Position numbers and translations under genes: made by a program
Part shown: in pieces, positions 1 through 5,089 of the stretch
Numbering within the stretch: position 1 is the first letter of the stretch
Layout: each line of letters opens with the position of its first letter
The notes under the pieces: model-generated
What the model was told of the DNA's origin: nothing
The model's input: the letters and a program-made list of their open reading frames with translations, nothing else
Databases searched by the model: none
NCBI GenBank assembly: GCA_964407525.1
Contig: CAYOWC010000267.1
Span: 1 to 6,886 of the forward strand
Direction: 5' to 3'
DNA from: DUZB01 sp964407525
GTDB lineage: Bacteria; Desulfobacterota; DSM-4660; Desulfatiglandales; Desulfatiglandaceae
Length of the DNA: 6,886 nt

Positions 1-74
1 TTACTTTGAAGGCTGCTTTTCTTCTTATGAAGCATATTTTCGCAGCGGATCTGGCTGACAGGCTGCCGGGGATA

Positions 75-105
75 TCGAAGATCCCGCGCGCTGTTTGCGG
101 GGCTG
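75..105 (+). repeat. 31-nt dispersed hairpin repeat, copy 1 (inside rpn)
   Basis: The unit begins TCGAAGATCCCGCG and ends TTTGCGGGGCTG. CCCGC and GCGGG inside it can form a 5-bp stem. Identical copies lie at 5621-5651 and 6748-6778, and a copy with two substitutions lies at 6784-6814. Outside the unit the flanks of the copies differ, which defines its limits. Here it separates two frames of the rpn gene. Confidence 0.9.
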
Positions 106-255
106 AAATTGATAAAGGATCTTTTGAATAAGCGAAGCGGCCTTGAATACCTTGAAACACTTTTGAGATATGTCGCTTCAGGGTCGGATCAGATTCGGGA
201 AGAAGAAATTGAACATGGGATCAAGGAAGCTTTGAGAGAAAAGGGAGGTGATATT

Positions 256-528
256 ATGCCTACTGTAGCTGAACAATGGATTGAACGGGGTATCCAGCAG
301 GGTATCCAGCAGGGTATCCAGCAGGGTATCCAGCAGGGTATTTTGGAGACTTCAAGGGCGGCCTTGATAGAAGTCCTGGAAGACCGTTTTGAAACGGTTT
401 CGCAGACGCTTAGGAGCAGGCTGAGAGCGATAACGGATCCTGATGTGCTCAAGTTCTTATTTAAAAAGGCCCTTAATGCCGGTTCATTGGAAGAATTCAA
501 TGCTGAGATGAAGGCGGCATTGGCGTAA
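256..528 (+). CDS. Possible intragenic small Rpn C-terminal protein (RpnS-like)
   Basis: An ATG at 256 inside the rpn frame is preceded by GGGAGGTG at 243-250, a strong Shine-Dalgarno with a 5-nt gap. It would give 90 residues starting MPTVAEQWIERG, carrying the four GIQQ repeats (residues about 12-27) and the whole helical C-terminal domain. In enterobacterial Rpn systems a small protein made from an internal start within rpn acts as an antitoxin against the full-length nuclease. The position of this start, just before the GIQQ repeats and with its own ribosome-binding site, fits that arrangement. The start lies downstream of the insertion at 75-105, so this product could survive although the nuclease is broken. 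Its expression is inferred. An alternative is translation from TTG at 109, which would give 139 residues but has no clear ribosome-binding site. Confidence 0.5.
   Translation: MPTVAEQWIERGIQQGIQQGIQQGIQQGILETSRAALIEVLEDRFETVSQTLRSRLRAITDPDVLKFLFKKALNAGSLEEFNAEMKAALA
289..336 (+). repeat. Four tandem 12-nt repeats encoding GIQQ
   Basis: GGTATCCAGCAG occurs four times in a row without a mismatch, and a diverged fifth start (GGTATT) follows. In frame it encodes (GIQQ)4, the low-complexity linker typical of Rpn-family proteins. Exact nucleotide identity makes copy-number change by slippage easy. Confidence 0.95.
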
Positions 529-618
529 TCCGGGAATCAGAGGGGCAGGCTTACCATTTTGAACTACCCATTTCGGCTCAAGTCTGTTTTGGGTAAACAG
601 AGTCTGAAGGGACGTGAA
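529..618. other. Intergenic, no gene; contains one repeated hairpin at 565-595
   Basis: Positions 565-595 run from TACCCATTTC to GTTTTGGGTA, with 6-bp inverted ends TACCCA/TGGGTA. A closely similar 31-nt copy lies at 4755-4785, and both are followed by AAAC or AAAG and soon by GAAGGGAC. The upstream phrase GGGGCAGGC (542-550) resembles the right ends of elements at 1723-2194. Confidence 0.7.
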
Positions 619-671
619 AAAAGGGGTCACACTTATTTTAGTTGAGAAAATAAATAGGTGTGACCCCTTTT
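619..671. repeat. Strong inverted repeat, possible bidirectional terminator or REP-like element
   Basis: AAAAGGGGTCACAC (619-632) is perfectly complementary to GTGTGACCCCTTTT (658-671). The inner parts TTATTTT and AAAATAAAT extend the pairing. The stem ends in an A-run on the left and a T-run on the right, so a transcript from either side would give a GC-rich hairpin followed by U residues. It could act as a terminator for the rpn transcript. It also has the look of a mobile palindrome, since a gene relic starts 10 nt after it. The structure is directly visible; its function is not. Confidence 0.75.
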
Positions 672-681
672 CGGTACACAT

Positions 682-726
682 GTGGTGTTTCATGCGGCGG
701 CCTACAAGCATGTGCCCATGCTGGAA
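682..726 (+). pseudogene. 15-codon relic of an NDP-sugar dehydratase gene
   Basis: Reading from 682 gives VVFHAAAYKHVPMLE, the conserved block of the CapD/WbpM SDR domain. The intact dehydratase further along encodes the same block at 3737-3772, and 33 of 36 bases agree over HAAAYKHVPMLE. Similarity stops on both sides: a palindrome ends at 671, and unrelated sequence (GGGGTCAGGCG) follows. The three differences are all third- or first-position silent changes, so the relic came from a coding paralogue under protein constraint, not from an assembly duplicate. Confidence 0.75.
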
Positions 727-933
727 TTGGGGTCAGGCGAATTATGCTTACTGGAATGCCTCGCGCAAAGTCGCCAAGGCGCAAAGAAAAGAGTGAAAAG
801 GTCTGGGGGACGGGAAGGGACTGATCAAAGAAGATGAGAGGTTGTGACGGTTGTTAGGAGGGAAGGGGTTGTGCATTAAGGACAGTTTTGAGTTGAAGGG
901 AAAATCCTCCAGGGGCGGATAAATCTGCAGGAG
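727..933. other. Intergenic, no gene recognised; short phrase repeat at 763-789
   Basis: GCGCAAAG occurs at 763-770 and 779-786 in the phrase CGCAAAGTCGCCAAGGCGC, a motif scattered in many environmental bacterial genomes. GTCAGGCGAATTAT (732-745) nearly recurs at 1635-1648 as GACAGGCGAATTAT. The rest (800-933) is purine-rich on the plus strand, and I see no gene or structure in it. Confidence 0.5.
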
Positions 934-1257
934 CTACCCAGGAGGAAGTGAAGTCGCCATTTCTCGCGCAGGAAACGGTGCGATCCTCTGCCAGTCCATG
1001 GACTTCCGGCCAGTCTGCCATAGGTCATAGTTTTTCTGCAAGTTGAGCCACAAATCCGGTGTTGTGTTGAAAGCACGAGACAATCTGAGCGCCATATCCG
1101 GTGTAACGGAACCCCTTTCGTTTACGAGTTTGGAGACCGTTTTCCTGGAGACACCTATTCGTTTCGATAACTCTGATACCGTTATTTCCATTGGGGCCAG
1201 GTATAGCCGCTTCAATATTCCTCCCGGATGGGTCGGGGGCCTCTTTCTTTTATTCAT
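934..1257 (-). CDS. higA: HigA-type antitoxin, XRE-family HTH
   Basis: This 107-residue protein is the antitoxin of a HigBA type II toxin-antitoxin pair. It opens with the family hallmark THPGGILKR (residues 9-17). The helix-turn-helix lies at about 26-46 (TVSELSKRIGVSRKTVSKLV), followed by TPDMALRLSRAF and DLWLNLQKNYDLW, all typical of HigA. It should neutralise HigB by direct binding and repress the operon. I chose the ATG at 1257 because GAGGAG (1264-1269, minus strand) sits 6 nt upstream; this ribosome-binding site overlaps the stop codon of the toxin gene. An earlier in-frame ATG that overlaps the toxin gene by a few codons (MKTTIEEKAMNK) is the alternative. The C-terminal tail after residue 85 (SMDWQRIAPFPAREM) is slightly longer than in short family members. 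Confidence 0.92.
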   Translation of the reverse strand: MNKRKRPPTHPGGILKRLYLAPMEITVSELSKRIGVSRKTVSKLVNERGSVTPDMALRLSRAFNTTPDLWLNLQKNYDLWQTGRKSMDWQRIAPFPAREMATSLPPG

Positions 1258-1267
1258 TGCTTTCTCC

Positions 1268-1546
1268 TCAATGGTAGTCTTCATAATCGACAGCGAAGGC
1301 AGCACGCTCACGAAATCTGAAAGTTATACGCCAGTTCCCTGAAACCTTTACCGCCCAACGGCCTTTTCTATTTCCTTTGAGGGGATGGAGATTTGACCCG
1401 GGAAAGTTCATGTCTCCAACTTCTTCAGCAGCATCTAACAGGTCCAAGATGTCATCTATCCGTTGTGCGTGTTTCGGTTGGATGCCCTTCTTTGTACCTT
1501 CAAAGAAAAAAGCCTCCAGGCCCTTGTGAACAAAGGTCTTTATCAT
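1268..1546 (-). CDS. higB: HigB-type toxin, RelE/ParE superfamily mRNA interferase
   Basis: The 92-residue protein matches the HigB/RelE fold family in length and in signature: MIKTFVHKGLEAFF at the start, the PGSNLHPLKGNRKGRWAVKV segment at about 50-69, then GNWRITFRF and a C-terminal AVDYEDYH. Proteins of this family cut mRNA at the ribosome and are held inactive by HigA. Toxin-first gene order, with the antitoxin 10 nt downstream, is the standard higBA arrangement. The basic residues and the WRI(T/V)F strand expected to hold the active site are present, and no frameshift is visible, so the toxin appears intact. No Shine-Dalgarno is seen before the ATG at 1546; see the promoter entry. Confidence 0.93.
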   Translation of the reverse strand: MIKTFVHKGLEAFFFEGTKKGIQPKHAQRIDDILDLLDAAEEVGDMNFPGSNLHPLKGNRKGRWAVKVSGNWRITFRFRERAAFAVDYEDYH

Positions 1547-1552
1547 GATTTA

Positions 1553-1581
1553 ATTGTAACCGTTGGGGTTTTATCTGTCAA
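1553..1581 (-). promoter_or_regulatory. Sigma-70-type promoter of higBA
   Basis: On the minus strand TTGACA (1576-1581) is followed after exactly 17 nt by TACAAT (1553-1558). Transcription should begin at about 1546, the first base of the higB start codon. The toxin message may therefore be leaderless or nearly so, which fits the absence of a ribosome-binding site. HigA normally binds over such a promoter; I did not identify an operator palindrome with certainty. Confidence 0.75.
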
Positions 1582-1722
1582 GGGGGAAGGGAAGAGACGG
1601 AGGTCGGAGGGCAGAGGGCAGAGGGAATAATAGGGACAGGCGAATTATATTGACAAAACCATGCCCCTGCTTGTGAAGAGAATGGGGTTGGTAACTTTGT
1701 AAATTTATCTTGGGGGTTTGCG
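1582..1722. other. Intergenic, no gene; G-rich low-complexity tract and dispersed phrases
   Basis: Positions 1587-1625 are a purine tract built from GGAGGTCGG, GGGCAGAG and similar units. GACAGGCGAATTAT at 1635-1648 is nearly repeated at 732-745. TTGGTAACTTTGTAAA at 1688-1703 resembles TTGGTAACTTCGTACC at 4743-4758. No coding potential is evident. Confidence 0.5.
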
Positions 1723-1806
1723 CCCCAGGTTAATGGGGGACGTTGTTACATTATGAAGTTACGAGAGATATTCGCGTATGATTTCAGAAATATTTAACTG
1801 GGCAGG
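1723..1806. repeat. Palindrome-ended element, CCCC...GGGCAGG type
   Basis: The left end CCCCAGGTTAAT (1723-1734) and the right end ATATTTAACTGGGCAGG (1790-1806) are imperfectly inverted: AGGTTAAT against ATTTAACTGGG. The interior starts GGGGGACGTTGTTAC, a phrase that recurs with changes at 4735-4750. The element belongs to the same structural class as 1961-1996 and 2114-2194. Each of these is preceded by GCG and ends in GGGCAGG. Confidence 0.6.
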
Positions 1807-1821
1807 CGGGGTAAACAAAAA

Positions 1822-1890
1822 GGCACAAAGAAGGGAGACCACGAATTACACGAATCTTACGAATTAAAGGGTGAAAGCAAAGAGGCAAAG
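1822..1890. repeat. Degenerate phrase repeats (ACGAATTACACGAAT; AAAGNGGCAAAG)
   Basis: ACGAATTACACGAATCTTAC at 1841-1860 is a short near-tandem series of ACGAAT units (1841, 1850, 1859). GGCACAAAGAAG (1822) and GCAAAGAGGCAAAGGG (1877-1892) belong to the 'GCAAAG' phrase class also seen at 763-789. Such phrases are scattered in intergenic DNA of many environmental bacteria. Confidence 0.5.
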
Positions 1891-1895
1891 GGTGA

Positions 1896-1953
1896 GGATG
1901 GATGGATGGATGGAGGGATGGAGGGGTGAATGGATGGATGGAGGGATGGATGA
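1896..1953. repeat. GATG/GGATGGAG microsatellite
   Basis: This run of about 58 nt is built from GGATGGAT, GGAGGGATG and GGGTGAATGG units. It contains no plausible gene; the minus-strand frame across it encodes only a PSIHPF-type low-complexity string. GGATG is also the unit that follows each micro-hairpin at 4651-4695 and 5664-5955. Confidence 0.9.
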
Positions 1954-1960
1954 AAAAGCG

Positions 1961-1996
1961 CCCCAGAGGAATAGGCTTCGCATTCCACAGGGCAGG
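1961..1996. repeat. Short palindrome-ended element, CCCC...GGGCAGG type
   Basis: CCCCAGAGGAAT (1961-1972) and ATTCCACAGGGCAGG (1982-1996) flank only a 9-nt centre, AGGCTTCGC. GGAAT/ATTCC and CCC/GGG pair. The unit is 36 nt long, preceded by GCG, and ends in the same GGGCAGG as 1806, 2164 and 2194. Confidence 0.6.
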
Positions 1997-2113
1997 CAAA
2001 ATTCGCAAAAACCTTAGATCTCATTGAACAAGGGTATAGGAGAGGATCCGGGCCTCTGACCGGGAAAAATGGCCGGGCAGATCGAGGCAGAACTTTTCAC
2101 ATGGGATCTCGCG

Positions 2114-2194
2114 CCCCGGTTAAACCCCGATGAAACAAAAGACAAAAAGGTTTCATGGGGCAGGTAGAAGAAAAAGCGGATTTAACTGGGCAGG
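2114..2194. repeat. Nested pair of palindrome-ended elements
   Basis: The outer element has CCCCGGTTAAA (2114-2124) and ATTTAACTGGGCAGG (2180-2194). Inside it lies a second one with CCCCGATGAAAC (2125-2136) and GTTTCATGGGGCAGG (2150-2164). The inner left end abuts the outer left end exactly. The inner pair matches the element at 5696-5747 (CCCCGATGAAAT ... ATTTCATGGG). Nesting suggests that one element entered another. Confidence 0.65.
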
Positions 2195-2371
2195 CAGAGA
2201 CGCAGAGGCACAGAGAACAACAGGTTTCAGCTTCATCCGTTTACCCAGACTTGCTCTCTTCCGAAGGATTCTGTGCACTAAGAATTCAGGTGCCTGAATT
2301 TTAGTGCAATAACAAAAAAACAACCGTGGAATCCGTGAAATCCGTGCCAAAAAAACTGAAGTGTCATATCA
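2195..2371. other. Intergenic, no gene; phrase repeats and a 33-nt hairpin
   Basis: GAGACGCAGAGGCACAGAGA (2197-2216) is a widespread phrase-type repeat. GCACTAAGAATTCAGG (2275-2290) pairs with CCTGAATTTTAGTGC (2293-2307) except for one bulged base, giving a long, tight hairpin. CCGTGGAATCCGTGAAATCC (2324-2343) is a three-unit CCGTG(G/A)AAT series. No gene is recognised. Confidence 0.6.
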
Positions 2372-2373
2372 GA

Positions 2374-2467
2374 CCTGCCAAAACACTTTCTGTGTGAGCA
2401 TGTTTAAGGTGAATAATTATTGAAATAGCAAGTTCTTTAATGGTCTAAAAAGAAGAAAGTGTCAGGT
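2374..2467. repeat. Inverted repeat upstream of the dehydratase
   Basis: ACACTTTCT (2383-2391) is exactly complementary to AGAAAGTGT (2454-2462). Outside these, CCTG (2374-2377) and CAGG (2463-2466) also pair, with a 5-nt bulge on the left. The 62-nt interior is AT-rich. It could be a further small element or a long leader structure; nothing here decides between them. Confidence 0.45.
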
Positions 2468-2507
2468 TTTTGTTTTAATGTGTTAATTAAACTTAGTGTT
2501 TTTGTTG

Positions 2508-2535
2508 TTGACATTTGCATTTTCTCAGGTATTTT
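2508..2535 (+). promoter_or_regulatory. Probable sigma-70-type promoter of the dehydratase gene
   Basis: TTGACA (2508-2513) is followed after 16 nt by TATTTT (2530-2535), with an AT-rich stretch upstream. Transcription would begin near 2542, leaving a leader of about 70-80 nt. The -35 box is perfect; the -10 box is only fair. No JUMPstart/ops element is seen. Confidence 0.5.
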
Positions 2536-2611
2536 AATCCGTATCACGATCAGGCAGTTGCAGTTCAATCCAGTCCTTACCCCATGAGAAATTGGGGGAG
2601 TCGTTTTTTCC

Positions 2612-4522
2612 TTGGAACTGATGCTGAAAGTACTGAAAAACAGAAATTTTTTTGTTATGCTCTCAGCCGACTTCTGTCTGCTGAGCTTCTCCCTTTTTCT
2701 GGCCTATACCTTTCGTTTTGACGGCCAGATCCCACCTCCCGAATTTGAAACTTTGACCGGTCTGCTCCTCTGGGTCGTTCCTATCAAAATCCTGTCTTTC
2801 TACGTTTTCGGCTTGTACAAAGGCATGTGGCGCTATACGGGTATCCTGGATATGAAAAATCTGGCCAAAGCATGCCTTACCAGTTCCGGGATCGTCGTTG
2901 TTATTCTTTTCCTTACTATCCGCTTTCAGGGGATCCCCAGAAGCATCTTACCCATTGATTTTGTGATGACATTTTTTCTTTCAGGGGGTGTGCGTATTGG
3001 AATTCGGCTCCACTTCCACCGCAGTAAGGGGAGCAGTATAAACCCGTTTTCTAAAAAGACGAAAAGCACAGAGAAGAAACGACTGTTTATTATTGGGGCT
3101 GGTGATGCCGGGGAAAAAACTTTGAGGGAGCTGGAGGAAAATTCCTACCTCAATTATCAGGTGATCGGCCTAATCGACGATGATCCATTAAAAAAAGGAA
3201 GGGCTTTGCACGATATCCCTGTTTTGGGGGGCGTTTCTTCTGTTCCGGAAATGGTTGAAGAACATCAGATACATGAAATTATTATTGCCATTCCGTCTGC
3301 AGACCGGGAGCAGATCCGGAAAATAGTTGAGGCATGTGAATTATCGGGCGCCGTCTACAAGACGCTTCCGGGAATGGGTGAATTGATCGACGGAAGGGTT
3401 AGCGTAAAGGCGCTTCGGGATGTCAGCTTTCAAGATCTTCTTGGTCGTCCGCCGGTAGAGCTGGATATGGATTCCATTGGAGGCTATCTCACCGGAAAAT
3501 GTGTGATGATAACCGGTGCGGGTGGTTCCATCGGATCGGAACTTTGTCGCCAGATCACCTGTTTCAATCCGGAAACAATTATCCTCTTTGATGCGTCCGA
3601 ACCGAGCTTGTATTCCATCCAGATGGAATTAAAACATAGGGTTGGTTATCTTAAATACAAGACAATCCTGGGACGGGCCCAGAACCCGTTATTGACGGAT
3701 ACTGTTTTTAGACGGTATCGCCCTCAAGTGATCTTTCACGCTGCGGCCTACAAGCATGTGCCCATGTTGGAACGTAACCCCTGGGAAGCTTTGCACAACA
3801 ACATTCATGGAAGCAAGGTCATGATCGAGAAGGCTATCGAGTACGGTGCGGAGCGTTTTGTCCTGGTGTCAACGGATAAAGCCGTTCGCTCTACCAATGT
3901 CATGGGGGCCAGTAAAAGGTTTGCCGAAATGGTTCTGCGGGCCTATCAGGGAAACGGAACCCTGTTGATGGCCGTTCGCTTTGGAAATGTAGTGGGCTCT
4001 TCCGGTTCCGTCATCCCTCTTTTTCGGGATCAAATTTCACGGGGAGGACCGGTCACCATTACCCACCCCGAAGTGACTCGCTTCTTCATGACCATTCCCG
4101 AGGCAGCACAGCTTATTCTGCAGGCGGGCGCCCTTGGTAGAGGAGACGAGATTTTTATCCTGGAAATGGGAACTCCTGTGAAGATTGTGGACATGGCCCG
4201 TGATCTCATCCGCCTTTGCGGTAAGGAACCTGATCGGGATATCGAGATTACGTTTACAGGCCTCAGGCAGGGCGAAAAGCTTTACGAGGAACTCATTACA
4301 GCCGATGAAGGGGTGGTGCAAACGGGCCATGAAAAAATTATGGTGCTCAGAAACAATGGGTGGAACGGGTACGGTGATCAGGAAGGATATCGGCGGTGGT
4401 TGCTGGATGGGATTGAAGAACTCAAAAATCTGGCAAATACTTATGATGGGTGTGCTATCAGGGCGAAGTTAAAGGAGTTGGTGCCGGAATATGATCCTCG
4501 GGATAGCGAATGTGTTATTTGA
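2612..4522 (+). CDS. Membrane-bound NDP-sugar 4,6-dehydratase/epimerase, WbpM/PglF/CapD type
   Basis: The 636-residue protein has the full family architecture. Four membrane segments lie at about 12-32, 48-68, 90-104 and 113-130. A first Rossmann-like domain begins RLFIIGAGDAG (157-167). The SDR catalytic domain has GAGGSIG (302-308, NAD(P) binding), HAAAYKHVPMLE (376-387), STDKA (420-424), MGASK (431-435) and LRQGEKLYEEL (about 551-561). Met431 stands where classical SDRs have tyrosine, the Ser/Thr-Met-Lys pattern of the large 4,6-dehydratases, which act on UDP-GlcNAc-type sugars for O-antigen, capsule or protein glycosylation. Length and motifs are complete. The start could be TTG at 2612, with GGGGGAG 11 nt upstream, or ATG at 2621, which has no clear ribosome-binding site. 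The gene stands alone between repeat-rich tracts, without glycosyltransferase neighbours in view, so the exact substrate is unknown. Confidence 0.95.
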   Translation: MELMLKVLKNRNFFVMLSADFCLLSFSLFLAYTFRFDGQIPPPEFETLTGLLLWVVPIKILSFYVFGLYKGMWRYTGILDMKNLAKACLTSSGIVVVILFLTIRFQGIPRSILPIDFVMTFFLSGGVRIGIRLHFHRSKGSSINPFSKKTKSTEKKRLFIIGAGDAGEKTLRELEENSYLNYQVIGLIDDDPLKKGRALHDIPVLGGVSSVPEMVEEHQIHEIIIAIPSADREQIRKIVEACELSGAVYKTLPGMGELIDGRVSVKALRDVSFQDLLGRPPVELDMDSIGGYLTGKCVMITGAGGSIGSELCRQITCFNPETIILFDASEPSLYSIQMELKHRVGYLKYKTILGRAQNPLLTDTVFRRYRPQVIFHAAAYKHVPMLERNPWEALHNNIHGSKVMIEKAIEYGAERFVLVSTDKAVRSTNVMGASKRFAEMVLRAYQGNGTLLMAVRFGNVVGSSGSVIPLFRDQISRGGPVTITHPEVTRFFMTIPEAAQLILQAGALGRGDEIFILEMGTPVKIVDMARDLIRLCGKEPDRDIEITFTGLRQGEKLYEELITADEGVVQTGHEKIMVLRNNGWNGYGDQEGYRRWLLDGIEELKNLANTYDGCAIRAKLKELVPEYDPRDSECVI

Positions 4523-4754
4523 AAAAATCCTGGGGATGGTAAAAGATAATACTGGGATACTGGGATACTGGGATACTGGGATACTGGGATAAAAGATAAT
4601 ACTGGGATAAAAAGATCTAATGCTGGGGATGGTAAAAGGATGAATAGGATGTCGCCTTCGGCGGGGATGAATGAGTTCCTTCGGAACGGATGGCTGGATG
4701 AATAGGATGACCCCTGCGGGATTGTGCACGGAATGGGGGACGTTGGTAACTTCG
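4523..4754. other. Gene-free repeat mosaic after the dehydratase
   Basis: The tract alternates GGGATAAAAGATAAT-like spacers with small hairpins. GGGGATGGTAAAAG occurs at 4533-4546 and again at 4625-4638. CGCCTTCGGCG (4653-4663) and GTTCCTTCGGAAC (4675-4687) are micro-hairpins, each followed by GGATG. No coding sequence is supported; minus-strand frames here are low-complexity SIPVSQYP strings. No convincing terminator for the dehydratase gene was found. Confidence 0.7.
4551..4590. repeat. Five perfect tandem copies of the octamer ACTGGGAT
   Basis: The 40-nt array is exact, and a sixth isolated copy lies at 4601-4608 after AAAAGATAAT. The same AAAAGATAAT phrase precedes the array at 4541-4550. 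The unit therefore seems to have expanded from the dispersed phrase AATACTGGGAT, which also occurs at 5572-5582. Confidence 0.95.
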
Positions 4755-4785
4755 TACCCATTTCAGCCTTGAGCTGTTTTGGGTA
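4755..4785. repeat. Hairpin repeat, second copy of 565-595
   Basis: It runs from TACCCATTTCAGCC to GCTGTTTTGGGTA, 31 nt like its partner, with the same TACCCA/TGGGTA ends and followed by AAAG. The outer thirds are nearly identical between the copies and the centre has diverged. Confidence 0.75.
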
Positions 4786-4843
4786 AAGAAAGGAAGGGAC
4801 AGAATCAACCTAAATCCAGAACGAAATCATCAACACTTAGCTG

Positions 4844-5089
4844 TTAGGCGCTAGCCTTCTCTGAAAGCCACTCATTTATGAGTGCCTCTTCTGGTTTTCT
4901 TAACATTTTTGCCTTGGTTGTGATTTGGGCATACAAGTCCTTATCGATCCCAACGTACCTTTTTTTCTTCAATGAAAATCTAATTTCACTCACCTCTTTG
5001 ACATCGTGGAATTCCCCAAAGTCGTGTTCATCCCAAAAGTCAGAGGCCTCATAAATGGATATGTCGTCAAAATTCGTATTTTTCCCCGT
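4844..5089 (-). CDS. CopG/BrnA-like antitoxin, no standard start codon
   Basis: The frame gives about 81 residues, including ISIYEASDFWDEHDFGEF, then SEIRFSLKKKRYVGIDKDLY, then EEALINEWLSEKASA before the stop. The FWDEHD block followed by a short ribbon-helix-helix-like C-terminal half is what antitoxins paired with BrnT-like toxins look like. The frame overlaps the end of the toxin gene by 23 nt. There is no ATG, GTG or TTG between the upstream in-frame stop and the conserved FWDEHD block. The best-placed candidate is ACG at 5087-5089, with AAGGGG about 5 nt upstream, giving (M)GKNTNF. One T-to-C change from ATG would explain this. Either the start is a weak ACG or the antitoxin has lost its start. 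Confidence 0.7.
   Translation of the reverse strand, partial: TGKNTNFDDISIYEASDFWDEHDFGEFHDVKEVSEIRFSLKKKRYVGIDKDLYAQITTKAKMLRKPEEALINEWLSEKASA

Larger units (their letters stand above)
3..528 (+). pseudogene. Rpn-family nuclease gene, 3' part, frameshifted by a 31-nt insertion (also cut by window edge)
   Basis: Two reading frames together give the C-terminal half of an Rpn/PD-(D/E)XK 'transposase_31'-type protein. Positions 3-74 encode TLKAAFLLMKHIFAADLADR followed by LPGI. The frame at 106-528 continues with KLIKDLLNKRSGLEYLETLL, then four GIQQ repeats, then a DUF4351-like tail ending FNAEMKAALA. Between them sits a dispersed repeat at 75-105; its 31 nt shift the frame by one. The upstream frame runs into a stop within the following 50 bases, so the long protein cannot be made. 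Rpn proteins are about 300 residues with the nuclease fold in the N-terminal half, which would lie before this window. The family promotes DNA cleavage and recombination and has anti-phage roles. The family call rests on the GLEYLETLLRY and GIQQG signatures recognised by eye; the frameshift is seen directly. Confidence 0.8.

Noticed and set aside
614..796. Plus-strand open frame of 60 codons
   Set aside because: It runs through both arms of the palindrome and reads the dehydratase relic in the wrong frame.
1784..2008. Minus-strand open frame with PSIHPF repeats
   Set aside because: It is the translation of the GATG microsatellite and has no family resemblance or ribosome-binding site.
4037..4330. 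Minus-strand open frame inside the dehydratase gene
   Set aside because: It is antisense to a strongly conserved coding region and shows no independent signals.
4551..4608. CRISPR-like array
   Set aside because: The 8-nt units are directly adjacent, without spacers, and there are no cas genes.
4441..4761. Minus-strand open frames across the mosaic
   Set aside because: They encode low-complexity SIPVSQYP strings arising from the octamer array, and they overlap the 3' end of the dehydratase gene.
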